Shown here piece by piece: positions 1-8,696 of a stretch of DNA of 64,000 nt (position 1 is the first letter of the stretch; the number at the start of each line of letters is the position of its first letter). The translations under genes were made by a program, and so were the position numbers. The stretch is from positions 11,422,001 through 11,486,000 of the forward strand of contig NC_021658.1 of the NCBI RefSeq assembly GCF_000418325.1, written 5' to 3'. Under the pieces are notes generated by a model. It saw only the letters and a list, made by a program, of their open reading frames with translations. It did not search any database and was not told the origin of the DNA. This stretch comes from Sorangium cellulosum So0157-2. GTDB lineage: Bacteria > Myxococcota_A > Polyangia > Polyangiales > Polyangiaceae.

Positions 1-1616
1 GGCTGGACCGCGTGGGTGAGGGCGAGGTCGAGCTCCTGGCCGGCGGCGAAGGACAGCTCGGCCGCCCGGTGCGGCGGGGCGAGCAGGGCCGCGGCGAGGT
101 CGTCCTTGTCCGGCGCGATCGCCTCGTCGAGGAGGACCTGCCCGCCGCCGGTGAGGCGGTAGGCGCCCACCCCGGCCACGCCGATCCGGTAGCGGCCGGC
201 CTCGGCGGCGCGGAACCGCGCCGTCACCTCGATGGTCGCGGCCCGCTTGGCGCGCTCGTCCCCGATGAACGTCAGGCGCCCCACGCCGCGATGCTCCTCG
301 TGCAGGACGTTGCCGTTCGCGTCGAGGAGCCGCACGCGCACGCCGTTCTCGCCGGTCGCGGGGTCGACCACCTGGTCTCCGGCCACGGGCACGAGGCCTT
401 CGTGGATGCGGGCGCCGACGGCGTGGAGCACCTCGGCGCGCTGGCCGAGCGCGGCGCGCAGCCCGTCGAGCGGCGAGACCGCGTAGTGCGGGTGCACGCT
501 GGCGCTGCCGCCGCCCTGGATCCGCCCCTCGGCGGCGTTCGGGCCGATCACGGCGACGCGCCGCAGGCTGGCCGCGTCGAGGGGGAGCGCGTCGCCGTGG
601 TTGCGCGCGAGCACCATGCCGGCCGCGGCGGTCTCGCGGGCGAGGCGGGCGGCGTCGGCGGCGGGGAGCCGGGCCGGTGCGGGGACGGCCGGCGCGACGC
701 CCTCGAGGGCGCCGACCCGGGCGGCGAGCCGGAGCAGGCGGCGGACCTTGTCGTCGACGGCCTGCTCGGGCACGGCGCCGCTCCGGACGGCGGCGACGAG
801 CGCCTGGCCCCACGGCCCTTCCGGCCCCGGCATGGCGAGGTCCATGGCCGCGCGGCCCGCGGCCTCGGTGGAGCGGGTCGCGAACCAGTCCGAGACCACG
901 ACGCCGTCGAAGCCCCACTCGTCCTTGAGCGGCGAATCGAGCAGGGCGTTCTCGGTCATGGTCGGTCCGTTGACCGCGTTGTACGAGGCCATCACGAGCC
1001 ACGCGCGCGCGCCGGCGATCATCCGCTCGAACGGCGCGAGGTAGAGCTCGCGCAGCGTGCGCTGATCGACGCGGACGTCGACGGTGAACCGCTCGGTCTC
1101 GGCGTCGTTGGCGACGTAGTGCTTGGGGGTGGCGCCGACGCCGTGGGCCTGCAGCCCGCGGACGTAGGCCGCGCCGATCCGGCCGGTGAGCAGCGGATCC
1201 TCGGAGAAGCACTCGAAGTGCCTGCCGCCGAGCGGGCTGCGGTGCAGGTTGACGGTCGGCCCGAGGACGACGTCGACGCCCTTGCGCCGCGCCTCGGACG
1301 CGAGGAGGGCGCCGAGGCGCTCGATCAGGGCCTCGTCCCAGGTGGCGGCGAGCGCCGTGGCGGAGGGGAGGCTCACCGAGGGGTCGCGCTCGTCCCAGTG
1401 CTCGCCGCGCACGCCGACCGGGCCGTCCGAGACGACGATGCGGCGCAGGCCGATGGCGGGCTCGGGGTAGGTGCTCCAGAAGTCGGCGCCGGTCAGCAGG
1501 CGGACCTTCTGCTCGAGCGACAGCGCGGCGAGGGCGTCCGCCACCCGCCGCTCGACGGCGTCGGGAGAATGAGCGGTCTTCTGGGGATGAGCGGACTGCG
1601 AGTCGGCGACGGCCAT
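1..1616 (-). CDS. Beta-glucosidase, glycoside hydrolase family 3 (partial, 3' end outside window)
   Basis: Hydrolyses terminal beta-linked glucosyl residues from oligosaccharides. The gene begins at ATG 1616, preceded by a clear AGGAGG ribosome binding site, and runs off the left edge after about 538 codons. The N-terminal barrel shows the GH3 signatures KHYVAND, MASYNAVNG and GFDGVVVSDW; the Asp of SDW is the family's catalytic nucleophile. After a second alpha/beta domain the visible part enters a beta-rich region with GNVLHEEHRG-type text that resembles an inserted PA14 module, as in several soil-bacterial GH3 enzymes. No convincing secretion signal is visible at the N-terminus, so the enzyme may be cytoplasmic. 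Family assignment is secure; substrate is not. Confidence 0.93.
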   Translation of the reverse strand, partial: MAVADSQSAHPQKTAHSPDAVERRVADALAALSLEQKVRLLTGADFWSTYPEPAIGLRRIVVSDGPVGVRGEHWDERDPSVSLPSATALAATWDEALIERLGALLASEARRKGVDVVLGPTVNLHRSPLGGRHFECFSEDPLLTGRIGAAYVRGLQAHGVGATPKHYVANDAETERFTVDVRVDQRTLRELYLAPFERMIAGARAWLVMASYNAVNGPTMTENALLDSPLKDEWGFDGVVVSDWFATRSTEAAGRAAMDLAMPGPEGPWGQALVAAVRSGAVPEQAVDDKVRRLLRLAARVGALEGVAPAVPAPARLPAADAARLARETAAAGMVLARNHGDALPLDAASLRRVAVIGPNAAEGRIQGGGSASVHPHYAVSPLDGLRAALGQRAEVLHAVGARIHEGLVPVAGDQVVDPATGENGVRVRLLDANGNVLHEEHRGVGRLTFIGDERAKRAATIEVTARFRAAEAGRYRIGVAGVGAYRLTGGGQVLLDEAIAPDKDDLAAALLAPPHRAAELSFAAGQELDLALTHAVQ

Positions 1617-1880
1617 GGACCCTCCTGGGAGCGCAGAGACGAAGCGCGGAGCCGCCGCCACGCGGCGGCGCGCCAGAACGGTACGTAGAACATCAAAAAA
1701 ACACCAGATGCACAGGAGAGACGCGATCGCGCGTGTCGGCGAGCGCGCACGGGCGGGCGCAGGGCCCGCGGCGGGGCTGGGGGGCGGATGCCGCCGTGGT
1801 GCGAGCGGCGCGCCTGGTTCCATCCGTCAGGATGGCCGGCCCGGGGTCCGGTGGGAGGATTCAACGGCGCGTGATGGGTT

Positions 1881-2669
1881 TCAGATCGTGACCTTGCCTT
1901 CAAGATAAAAGACACACGCGCCCTCCAGCTCGACGCGGCCATCGACGAGCCGACAGACGAGCTCTCCACCGCGCCTGGAAGCCTGGAACGCGAAAAACGC
2001 CGTCTTGTTCAGCCGCGCCGCCCAATACGGCGTCAGCGCACAATGTGCGCCGCCTGTGACGGGATCTTCTGGGATCCCCTTGGCCGGCGCGAAGTAGCGG
2101 CTGACGAAATCGTACGACGCGTCTCCCGGCGCAGTCACCACGACCCCTACGCGGTCCATGCGCGCGATCGCGGCGATGTCCGGGGACAGCGCGCGCACGG
2201 TCTGCGCATCCTTCAATACCGCGATGTAATTGAATGTATCTGTGAGCACTTCAACCGGAACAGCACCGAGCGCTTCGGCCAGGTTGGGCGGCGGTCTCGT
2301 CGGAGCAGACGGTCGAGATGGGAAATTCATGACATAACCGGTCTGCGTCCGCCGCACCGCCAAAGGTCCGCTGGCCGATTCGAAAATGACCTCGGTACGG
2401 CCGGGCTCCAGGCGCTCCATGACGACCGCCGCGCTCGCCAGGGTCGCATGGCCGCAAAGCGGCACCTCCGTCGTCGGCGTGAACCAGCGCAAGCGATAAC
2501 GCTCCCCGTCAGGGACCAGGAACGCCGTCTCGGCCAGGTTGTTTTCGGCCGCGATGTCCCGCAACAGCGAATCACCCAAGAATCGGTCCAACAGCATCAC
2601 CGCCGCCGGGTTTCCCGCGAACAGGCGGCTCGCGAAAGCATCCACCTGGTATATCGGTATACGGTGCAT
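1881..2669 (-). CDS. PhzF family isomerase/epimerase
   Basis: A 262-residue protein of the PhzF (diaminopimelate-epimerase fold) family, which catalyses proton shifts on small metabolites; most members are not phenazine genes and act on unknown substrates. Family marks are the N-terminal QVDAFAS and FAGNPAAV segments, NLAETAF carrying the expected catalytic Glu (about residue 47), CGHATLA, and DPVTGGAHC near residue 205. Base composition is visibly lower in GC than the neighbours, and the upstream DNA is AT-rich, which suggests lateral acquisition. A TATAAC hexamer lies 9 nt before the start, so the mRNA may be leaderless. No phenazine genes lie nearby, so a role in phenazine synthesis is unlikely. 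Confidence 0.9.
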   Translation of the reverse strand: MHRIPIYQVDAFASRLFAGNPAAVMLLDRFLGDSLLRDIAAENNLAETAFLVPDGERYRLRWFTPTTEVPLCGHATLASAAVVMERLEPGRTEVIFESASGPLAVRRTQTGYVMNFPSRPSAPTRPPPNLAEALGAVPVEVLTDTFNYIAVLKDAQTVRALSPDIAAIARMDRVGVVVTAPGDASYDFVSRYFAPAKGIPEDPVTGGAHCALTPYWAARLNKTAFFAFQASRRGGELVCRLVDGRVELEGACVFYLEGKVTI

Positions 2670-2678
2670 AGATGTGGT

Positions 2679-2684
2679 GTTATA
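2679..2684 (-). promoter_or_regulatory. -10-like hexamer of phzF-like gene, leaderless spacing
   Basis: TATAAC on the minus strand ends 9 nt before the ATG at 2669, so the expected +1 falls at or next to the start codon. No good -35 box is visible at 17 nt. It belongs to the recurrent TA-N3-T-like set described in the findings. Confidence 0.4.
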
Positions 2685-2810
2685 AATTCAAGTCAAAACG
2701 AATACCATGACGATATGGACACCGAGCGCAATGCCCACATTGCCTGGGCACACGGCTCCAGCCATGTCCTGGCCGTTCCATCGACGTGCGGACGGATGTT
2801 TGACCCGCGA

Positions 2811-3554
2811 CTAGGGGCACGCGCAGACGCCGCCGTGGTGTGAGCAGCAACCCCGCTTCACGTAGGTGCAGGTCGGCGACAGCGTGCCGTCGCAGCAGCA
2901 GACGCGGCCCTCGGACGCCGGCCGCGGTCGCGCCGGCGCAGACGGCCCGCCGCCCGGTCGCGCCGGGGCGGGCGCGCCTTCGGCCTCGCGCTGCTCCTCG
3001 GCCGCCCTCGCAGCCTCGCGCTCGGCGATCAGCCGCCGGCCCTTCACGAGCGACGCGCGCACCTGGGCCGCGCGCTCGTCGCGCGGGGTGGCGCCGGCGA
3101 GGTAGCGGAGCAGGGCGTCGCAGGCCGCGGCGTCGCCCTGCTGGGCGCAGGCGAGCTCGCTCGCGGCGAGATCGAGCTCGGCCGCGTGGGCCGCCTCCTC
3201 TTGCCGGCGCGCCTCCTCGGCGGCCTCGATCTCGGCGCGGCGGCGCTCGGCCTCCGCGGCCTCGACGGCCTGCCGCCGCGCCTCGATCCGCGCCTGGCGC
3301 GCCTCGCGCTCCTGCCGGTAGCGGCCGACGAGGGCGCTCGCGGCCCGCAGGTCGGCCTCGGCGCCCTCGCAGAACGACGCGCAGCGGTCGACGCGGGCCC
3401 GCGCCTCGAGCTCCAGCACGAGGCAGTCGGGCTCGCTCCGGCAGCCGCGCGCCAGGCGGGCCGGGAACCCGTCGTCGTTGCGCGATCCGCCGCCCGGATG
3501 GCATCCGGCGGCGAGGACGGCGAGAGAAAGCCAGGAGACGGCAAGGCGGCTCAC
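2811..3554 (-). CDS. Lipoprotein with coiled-coil middle and Cys-rich CSHHGGV tail
   Basis: A 247-residue exported lipoprotein of unknown role. The start is a GTG at 3554, chosen because it gives a short signal peptide ending in the lipobox LAAGC. The middle (about residues 60-180) is rich in Glu, Ala and Arg and is probably helical or coiled coil, with two Cys-containing segments resembling Sel1/TPR-like helices. The C-terminus has VCCCDGTLS followed by RGCCSHHGGVCACP, close to the DUF3761-type motif (DG-T-S with RG-CS-HGGV) of small secreted domains. The upstream ATG-initiated extension to 4100 is a shadow that collides with the next gene. Likely periplasmic or envelope-bound. Confidence 0.7.
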   Translation of the reverse strand: MSRLAVSWLSLAVLAAGCHPGGGSRNDDGFPARLARGCRSEPDCLVLELEARARVDRCASFCEGAEADLRAASALVGRYRQEREARQARIEARRQAVEAAEAERRRAEIEAAEEARRQEEAAHAAELDLAASELACAQQGDAAACDALLRYLAGATPRDERAAQVRASLVKGRRLIAEREAARAAEEQREAEGAPAPARPGGGPSAPARPRPASEGRVCCCDGTLSPTCTYVKRGCCSHHGGVCACP

Positions 3555-3858
3555 TGAGGTGATTCTCGTGCCGCGCGCGGGGGACGTCGAGGCCTCGGGG
3601 GCGGGGCGCGAGAGAAACCCGCGGGAGCAGCGCACGCGCACGCAGCACGGAGACGGGCGAGGCCGCCACGGCTGCCGAGCTTGCCAACGCCGCGCCGTCG
3701 CCCTCGGGGACGACATGGCGGCTCGGGCCGGCCACGATGCGATCGGTCGGCGGCTCGCGCCGACGGTGCAGAGGCGTAGGTAAGCTATCGGACGCGCAGG
3801 TAGGTCATCGATGGGCGATGTCTTGTCCCCTGAGCGGAGCAACAGTAGGAAGCGGGGA
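3555..3858. other. Divergent intergenic region
   Basis: About 300 bp between two divergent lipoprotein genes. I see no conserved ORF, tRNA or strong hairpin; it presumably carries both promoters. Confidence 0.4.
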
Positions 3859-4554
3859 ATGCGTCGACACCTCACGAGCCGCGATTTCGCCTCGATCGCT
3901 GTCACAAGCCTCCTCGCGACGACAGCCTGCAGCTCCAGCGGAGAGTCCCCCGCTCCGGACCAGGAGGCCGTGGTCACCATCGCCGAAGCCCGCGCCCTGG
4001 CCGAGGGATCGACGGCGACGGTCGAGGGCTTCGCGACGGTCGCGCCCGGCACCTTCAGCTCGGCGACCAGCGAGCAGGGCTTCGCCCTCCAGGACGCCAC
4101 CGGGGGGATCTACGTGAGCCTGCCGGACGCGCTCGACTTCGGCCTCGATGCCCGGGTGCGCGTCACGGGGCAGCTCGGGCAGACCGCCCAGCAGACGGTG
4201 CTCAACGCCGCGGCGGCCTCGGTCACGGTGCTCGATGGGGCCGAATCCATCGAGCCGAAGGACGTGATGACCGGCGACGTCGGAGAGCCCGTCGAGGGGC
4301 TGCTGGTCCGCGTGAACGGCAGCGTGACCACGGCCGTGGAGGACGAGCAGCCCTACGGCTTCCAGGCGTACATCGACGACGGCTCGGGCGAGATCCAGGT
4401 CTACGTGCATGTCGTGGACGGCCAGCCCGTCATCGACACGGCCTCGCTCACGATCGGCCAGGCCATCGAGGTGACCGGCCTCGCCGCGCAGTACGAGGAG
4501 ACGTACGAGGTCGCGCCGCGCCGGGCAGGAGATCTCGTCCTCGTGGAGCAATGA
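3859..4554 (+). CDS. Exported OB-fold-like lipoprotein
   Basis: A 231-residue protein with an N-terminal signal peptide (MRRHLTSRDFASIAV then a Cys-Ser-Ser-Ser segment), then a repeated OB-fold-like domain: TIAEARALAEGSTATVEG and QGFALQDATGGIYVSL mark the first, and GFQAYIDDGSGEIQVYV with ITGL/VTGLAAQY-type text the second. Such domains occur in extracellular nucleases and in stand-alone lipoproteins. I chose ATG 3859 (AGGA-GGGGA just upstream) over the ORF start at 3811 because it places the hydrophobic segment at the N-terminus. The nucleotidyltransferase gene begins 16 bp downstream. Biochemical role unknown. Confidence 0.7.
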   Translation: MRRHLTSRDFASIAVTSLLATTACSSSGESPAPDQEAVVTIAEARALAEGSTATVEGFATVAPGTFSSATSEQGFALQDATGGIYVSLPDALDFGLDARVRVTGQLGQTAQQTVLNAAAASVTVLDGAESIEPKDVMTGDVGEPVEGLLVRVNGSVTTAVEDEQPYGFQAYIDDGSGEIQVYVHVVDGQPVIDTASLTIGQAIEVTGLAAQYEETYEVAPRRAGDLVLVEQ

Positions 4555-4570
4555 GCGCGACTCCTCGGCC

Positions 4571-5179
4571 ATGAGCCTCTCGACCGTGCTCCGGGTCCTC
4601 GGCCGCAACGACGGCGAGGTCCACAGCGTGTTCCGCACGGGATCGCGCGTGTACGGCACCGCGACCGCGGCGTCCGACGAGGATTTCGTCGCCGTCCTCG
4701 CGCGGCGCGACGCGAAGCAGGACCTCGCGTTCGCGCCCGGCGTCAACGTGGTCGTCCACGGCCTCGACACCTTCCGCGACGCCATCGCCGAGCACAGCGT
4801 CTTCGCGCTGGAGTGCCTGTTCCTCCCGCCCGAGCACCGGCTCAAGGAGGCGAGGCCGCCCTTCCCGTTCAAGCTCGACCGGAAGAAGCTCGCCGCGTCG
4901 GCCGCGAGCCGCTCCGCGTCCGACTTCAAGAAGGCCGGCGCCCGCTTCGACGAGGAGCCGGAGGCCTCGAAGAAGAAGCTCTTCCACGCGCTCCGGGTGC
5001 CGCTCTTCGCCGTGCAGATCGCCGAGACCGGCGCCATCGACGACTACGGCGCCGCGAACCCGTACTGGCGCGAGATCCTCGCGGACGAGCGCCTCGACTG
5101 GGAGCCGTACCGCGCGACCTACGGCCCGGTCCGCGAGGGGCTCTGCGCGCGGCTCGCGGCGCTGGCCTCACGGCGGTAG
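4571..5179 (+). CDS. Minimal nucleotidyltransferase (DNA polymerase beta-like fold)
   Basis: A 202-residue predicted nucleotidyltransferase. The family mark is GSRVYGTATAASDEDF at residues 24-39: the Gly-Ser helix start followed by the metal-binding acidic pair of a polymerase-beta-type active site. The rest is helical and matches the stand-alone predicted nucleotidyltransferases often found near RNA-processing genes. It is convergent with the RNA ligase gene, with only 14 bp between the stop codons, and the HD-Pnk gene lies beyond the ligase. It could add nucleotides to RNA ends before ligation, but the acceptor and nucleotide are unknown. Antitoxin-type MNT proteins are an alternative; no HEPN partner is adjacent. 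Confidence 0.75.
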   Translation: MSLSTVLRVLGRNDGEVHSVFRTGSRVYGTATAASDEDFVAVLARRDAKQDLAFAPGVNVVVHGLDTFRDAIAEHSVFALECLFLPPEHRLKEARPPFPFKLDRKKLAASAASRSASDFKKAGARFDEEPEASKKKLFHALRVPLFAVQIAETGAIDDYGAANPYWREILADERLDWEPYRATYGPVREGLCARLAALASRR

Positions 5180-5193
5180 CCGCCGCCGGCGGC

Positions 5194-5871
5194 CTAGGGC
5201 GGCGGTCCTCCCGCCGGCCCTGCCGCGAGCCGCTGCGGCCGGATCTCCTGGTGCATCCAGTGCTCGTCCGTCTGCACGTGCCCGCGCCGCACCCACTTGG
5301 CGAGGCACCGCTGGAACGCCGCGTCCGGGAACTCGCCCGCGACCCGCACCACCACCCCCTCGCGCGGGCCCCCGAACGCCGAAGGCTCGCGCGCCAGCGC
5401 GCTGGTCAGCGCCTCGAGCTCGCCCTCGGCCTCGACGCGGCCCCGGAACAGGACAGGCACGGTGGGGAGCGCCAGATCGTTCGCCTGGGCGACGACCATG
5501 TCCCACTCCCAGAAGAGCCCCCGCGCGTCGTCGCGCACGCCGAAGACCAGCGAATAGCCCGGCAGCGCCTCGTACTCGATGGAGTGGACCGCATAGCAAT
5601 ACTCGCAGAAGACCGACGTGCCCTCCGAGAGCTGGTGAGCGATGCGCGCGTGGGTGGCCTTCGCGAGGTCGAAGCTCGGGTGGGACGGGGGGCCCGAGTG
5701 CGAGCGCGAGAAGACGCTCTTCCGCGTGTACGTGAGGTTGCTCCCGTCGCACTTCTCGGTGATGACGATCTCCTCGCCGAGCAGGCCCGACACGTCGGCC
5801 ATCCTCTTGTCGTCGGACGTGCCGCCCGGCGACCACGGAAGGTGGAACGAGCGCGGGTATTTGGCGGACAT
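5194..5871 (-). CDS. ATP-dependent RNA ligase
   Basis: A 225-residue RNA ligase that would seal 5'-phosphate and 3'-OH RNA ends through a lysyl-AMP intermediate. Motif I is EKCDGSN with the nucleophile Lys at residue 40. Downstream are a motif III/IIIa-like stretch (VFCEYCYAVHSIEY), motif IV (REGVVVRV) and a motif V lysine (LAKWVRRG). Size and motif spacing fit compact bacterial and phage RNA ligases without a large C-terminal domain. It is divergent from HD-Pnk by 99 bp, so end-healing and sealing activities sit back to back. The start is ATG 5871; a TACCCT hexamer 9 nt upstream suggests a leaderless mRNA. DNA ligase activity is less likely because the OB-fold domain is missing. Confidence 0.87.
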   Translation of the reverse strand: MSAKYPRSFHLPWSPGGTSDDKRMADVSGLLGEEIVITEKCDGSNLTYTRKSVFSRSHSGPPSHPSFDLAKATHARIAHQLSEGTSVFCEYCYAVHSIEYEALPGYSLVFGVRDDARGLFWEWDMVVAQANDLALPTVPVLFRGRVEAEGELEALTSALAREPSAFGGPREGVVVRVAGEFPDAAFQRCLAKWVRRGHVQTDEHWMHQEIRPQRLAAGPAGGPPP

Positions 5872-5880
5872 GGGAGCGCC

Positions 5881-5886
5881 AGGGTA
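5881..5886 (-). promoter_or_regulatory. -10-like hexamer of RNA ligase gene
   Basis: TACCCT on the minus strand, 9 nt before ATG 5871, which is leaderless spacing. The plus-strand TACGGT at 5913-5918 may be the matching -10 for the divergent HD-Pnk gene, leaving it a leader of about 45 nt with an AGGGGG ribosome binding site. Confidence 0.4.
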
Positions 5887-5970
5887 GCACCGGCCGTGAG
5901 GCGCGGACATGCTACGGTCCTCGCGCGCTGCGCGCCCGCGTCCAGCGCGCTCGCCAGGGGGTGCTCCACC

Positions 5971-7110
5971 ATGTCCGCTGCGTCCTCGCTCCTCGATCTC
6001 CTCACGCCCGATCCGGCGCGTGTCCCCTGGGACGAGCTCCAGGTCTTCGACTGGGTCCGCGCGCTCGAGGGCTGCCCGCAGGACCCGGTCCACCACGCCG
6101 AGGGCAACGTCTGGATTCACACGCGCATGGTGCTGGAGACGCTCCTCGGGCTGCCCGAGTGGCGGGCGCTGCCGCCGGAGGAGCAGCGCGTCGTGTACCT
6201 CGCGTGCCTGCTCCACGACGTGGCGAAGCCGGCGACCACGCGCGAGGAGGACGGGCGGATCACGGCCAAGGGCCACTCGCGCGCGGGGGAGCTGCTCGCG
6301 CGCCGCCTGCTCTGGGAGCTCGGCGCGCCGTTCGCGCTGCGCGAGCACGTGTGCGCGCTCGTGCGCTACCACCAGATCCCGTTCTACCTCATCGAGCGGG
6401 GCGACGCGCAGCGCGTGGCGGCCGAGATCAGCCTCCAGGCGCGCTGCGATCTGCTCGCGCTCGTGGCCGAGGCCGACATCCGGGGGCGCGTCTGCGCGGA
6501 CATGGGCCGCGTGGTCGACCATATCGAGCTCTTCCGCGAGTTCTGCCGCGAGGAAGGGTGTTACCAAGGGCCTCGCGCCTTCGCCTCGGATCACACGCGA
6601 TTCGTGTATTTCCGCTCCGACCCCGCCGGCGGGCGCCACCCGGACGTGGAGGTTTATGACGACACGCGCGCCGAGGTCGTGGTGATGAGCGGGCTGCCGG
6701 GTGCCGGGAAGGACACGTATGTCCGGAGCCACTTCGCCGACTGGCCGGTCGTCTCGCTGGACGCGCTGCGGAGCGAGCTGGAGATCGACCCGACCGACAC
6801 CCAGGGACAGGTGGTCCAGGCGGCGCGCGAGCGGGCGAAGGAGCACCTGCGGCGCGGGGAGCGGTTCGTGTGGAACGCGACGAACCTGTCGCGGCAGCGG
6901 CGCGGGCCCGTGCTGCAGATGGCGGCGGACTACGGGGCGAGGATCCGCGTGATCTACGTGGAGGTGCCTCGCGCGGTGCTGTTCGCGCAGAACCGGGCGC
7001 GGGAGACGGCGGTGCCGGAGGCGGCGATCCGGCGGATGATCGAGCGGTGGGAGATCCCGGGGAAGACGGAGGCGCACGAGGTCGTGCTGGCGGTGCGCGG
7101 AGAGGGGTAG
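5971..7110 (+). CDS. HD-Pnk: HD-domain phosphoesterase fused to 5'-OH polynucleotide kinase
   Basis: A 379-residue fusion. The N-terminal HD domain has VHHAEGNVWIHTRMV, LLHDVAKP (His82-Asp83) and RYHQIPF; the C-terminal P-loop kinase has GLPGAGKDTY from about residue 241, VVSLDALR, and WNATNLSRQRR as a likely lid/substrate region. This is the architecture of HD-Pnk described from Runella slithyformis: the HD part removes 2',3'-phosphates and the kinase phosphorylates 5'-OH ends, preparing broken RNA for ligation. The divergent RNA ligase gene 99 bp away supports this role. The start at ATG 5971 has AGGGGG upstream; the longer reading frame back to 4813 is a shadow of the neighbours. Confidence 0.9.
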   Translation: MSAASSLLDLLTPDPARVPWDELQVFDWVRALEGCPQDPVHHAEGNVWIHTRMVLETLLGLPEWRALPPEEQRVVYLACLLHDVAKPATTREEDGRITAKGHSRAGELLARRLLWELGAPFALREHVCALVRYHQIPFYLIERGDAQRVAAEISLQARCDLLALVAEADIRGRVCADMGRVVDHIELFREFCREEGCYQGPRAFASDHTRFVYFRSDPAGGRHPDVEVYDDTRAEVVVMSGLPGAGKDTYVRSHFADWPVVSLDALRSELEIDPTDTQGQVVQAARERAKEHLRRGERFVWNATNLSRQRRGPVLQMAADYGARIRVIYVEVPRAVLFAQNRARETAVPEAAIRRMIERWEIPGKTEAHEVVLAVRGEG

Positions 7111-7278
7111 GCGGGCGGCGAACACCCTCTCCGGGCGCCTACGGTCGTATTGGGGGAGCACGCCGTCGTATGGCCCGCGCCGGGGCGCCGGCTGGACGGC
7201 GCCGGGCGGAGCGCCCCGCCCGGGCCGGCCGGCTGCGCTCGCAGGCGCGGTGCGGTAAGCTGCGGTCCAGAGCGACGT

Positions 7279-8019
7279 ATGCCCTTCCAGAGCGAGAACT
7301 CCCCCGTCCCGATTCCCCCGCCCGGCGAGGACGAGCTCCCGTACGACGATGGAGAGCCGATGGAGTCCGAGCGCCACCGCGCACAGATGGACATGCTCAT
7401 CGAGGTGCTGAAGCTCTTCTGGCACGACCGCGACGACGTGTACGTCGCCGGCAACATGGCCATCTACTTCAGCGAGCTGCAGGCGAAGAAGAACGACTTC
7501 CGAGGCCCTGACGTGTTCGTCGTGCTCGACACCAACCGGCGCGAGCGCAAGTCATGGGTCGTCTGGCAGGAGGACGGGAGGACGCCCGACGTGGTGATCG
7601 AGCTGCTCTCCGAGAGCACCGAAGCCGTCGATCGCGGCGACAAGATGCGCGTCTACGCGAAGCTCCTGCGCGTGCCGGAGTATTACCTGTTCGATCCGTT
7701 CTCGGGCGCGCTCGAGGCCTACGCGCTCGATCGGGCCACGAGGTCCTACCTGCCGGTGCCCCCCGAGGCGAACGGCGACGTCGTGAGCGCCTGCCTCGGC
7801 CTGCGGCTCGGCGTACGCCGTGGCACCTACCTCGGCCGTGAGGCCGACTGGCTGCGCTGGCTCGATGCTCAGGGGCGCGTGCTTCCGACCGCCGAGGAGC
7901 AGGCCCGCGCCGCCGAAGAGCAAGCCCGCGCCGCCAGCGACGAGGCGAAGCGGCTCGCCGCTCGGCTCGCGGAGTACGAAAAGCGCTTCGGACCGCTGCC
8001 GGGCAGCGGCTCGGGCTGA
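7279..8019 (+). CDS. Uma2 family endonuclease-like protein (copy 1)
   Basis: A 246-residue member of the Uma2/DUF820 family, which has a PD-(D/E)XK nuclease fold. Visible marks are FRGPDVFVVLD, WQEDGRTPDVVIELLSEST and MRVYAKLLRVPEYYLFDPF; the PDVVIELLS stretch holds the expected acidic residues and the YAKLLRVPEYYLFDP stretch is typical. The C-terminus (EEQARAAEEQARAASDEAKRL) is a short coiled coil. Start ATG 7279 is the first that leaves the domain intact; a TAAGCT hexamer lies 17 nt upstream. Copies of this family are numerous in myxobacteria and cyanobacteria and their biological role is unknown. Confidence 0.85.
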   Translation: MPFQSENSPVPIPPPGEDELPYDDGEPMESERHRAQMDMLIEVLKLFWHDRDDVYVAGNMAIYFSELQAKKNDFRGPDVFVVLDTNRRERKSWVVWQEDGRTPDVVIELLSESTEAVDRGDKMRVYAKLLRVPEYYLFDPFSGALEAYALDRATRSYLPVPPEANGDVVSACLGLRLGVRRGTYLGREADWLRWLDAQGRVLPTAEEQARAAEEQARAASDEAKRLAARLAEYEKRFGPLPGSGSG

Positions 8020-8082
8020 AGCGACGACCCCGCTCTTCGCCCACGGCGCCCCGCGCCCTCCCGGTCCACCCCGTCCGCAGCC

Positions 8083-8655
8083 CTACGAGCCGCCCTCACC
8101 GTCCACGCGCGCATCCCCGAGGCGCCCGAGGATCTCATTCACCGTCTCCTCGACCGTGAGATCCGATGTGTCCAGCCACAGGCCCAGCCGCGGCGTCTCC
8201 TCGCGCAATACGCGGTCGAAATCGAGGACCGCCGAGGCGTCCTGATACCCTCGCTTCGCTCGACCCGCCTCCCGCGCCGCGACCACCGCGGGACGCGGGC
8301 AGAGGACCACCACGTGCAGAGGACGATGCGCGTAGCACCGCACCACCTCGGCGAGCCCGGCGCCCAGGATGATGTCCTGGTGCACGACGGTGAACCCGGC
8401 CTCGAGATACAGATCGGCCGCCGCCGCCGCGACGCGGTACCGGAGCCGCAGCTGCCGCTCGGCCTCCTCGGAGAGCTCGAAGCCCATCTCGGCGCGGCCA
8501 CCGACGATCATGCGGCGAAACACGTCGCCCCGCAGATGCACGCTCCTCGGCAGCCGCTCGGCCAGCCGCTGGGCGACCGTCGACTTCCCAGAGGCCATGA
8601 GCCCCGTGATCAGGACGATGGACGGCGACTCCGGCAGGCTCCCAGACGCGGTCAT
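8083..8655 (-). CDS. Small P-loop kinase (zeta-toxin / nucleotide-kinase-like)
   Basis: A 190-residue P-loop NTPase with Walker A GLMASGKST near the N-terminus, LRGDVFRRM and VVHQDIILGAG segments typical of kinases that phosphorylate small molecules (chloramphenicol phosphotransferase, zeta-toxin and gluconokinase relatives), and a C-terminal DTSDLTVEETVNEIL segment common in AAA-type small kinases. It lies 41 bp downstream of the large ATPase gene on the same strand and may be the last member of that operon. No antitoxin gene is adjacent, so a zeta-type toxin is not specifically supported. Substrate unknown. Confidence 0.8.
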   Translation of the reverse strand: MTASGSLPESPSIVLITGLMASGKSTVAQRLAERLPRSVHLRGDVFRRMIVGGRAEMGFELSEEAERQLRLRYRVAAAAADLYLEAGFTVVHQDIILGAGLAEVVRCYAHRPLHVVVLCPRPAVVAAREAGRAKRGYQDASAVLDFDRVLREETPRLGLWLDTSDLTVEETVNEILGRLGDARVDGEGGS

Positions 8656-8696
8656 GATGGACGATCCTCCTCGGGCCCCCCCGGCGCTCTCCTCCA

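Noticed and set aside
12..1688. 558-codon plus-strand ORF at the left end
   Set aside because: Antisense shadow of the GH3 gene; composition is Arg/Gly/Ala-rich and no domain is present.
4571..5179. MNT/HEPN toxin-antitoxin reading of the nucleotidyltransferase
   Set aside because: No HEPN gene is adjacent and the neighbours are RNA-repair genes.
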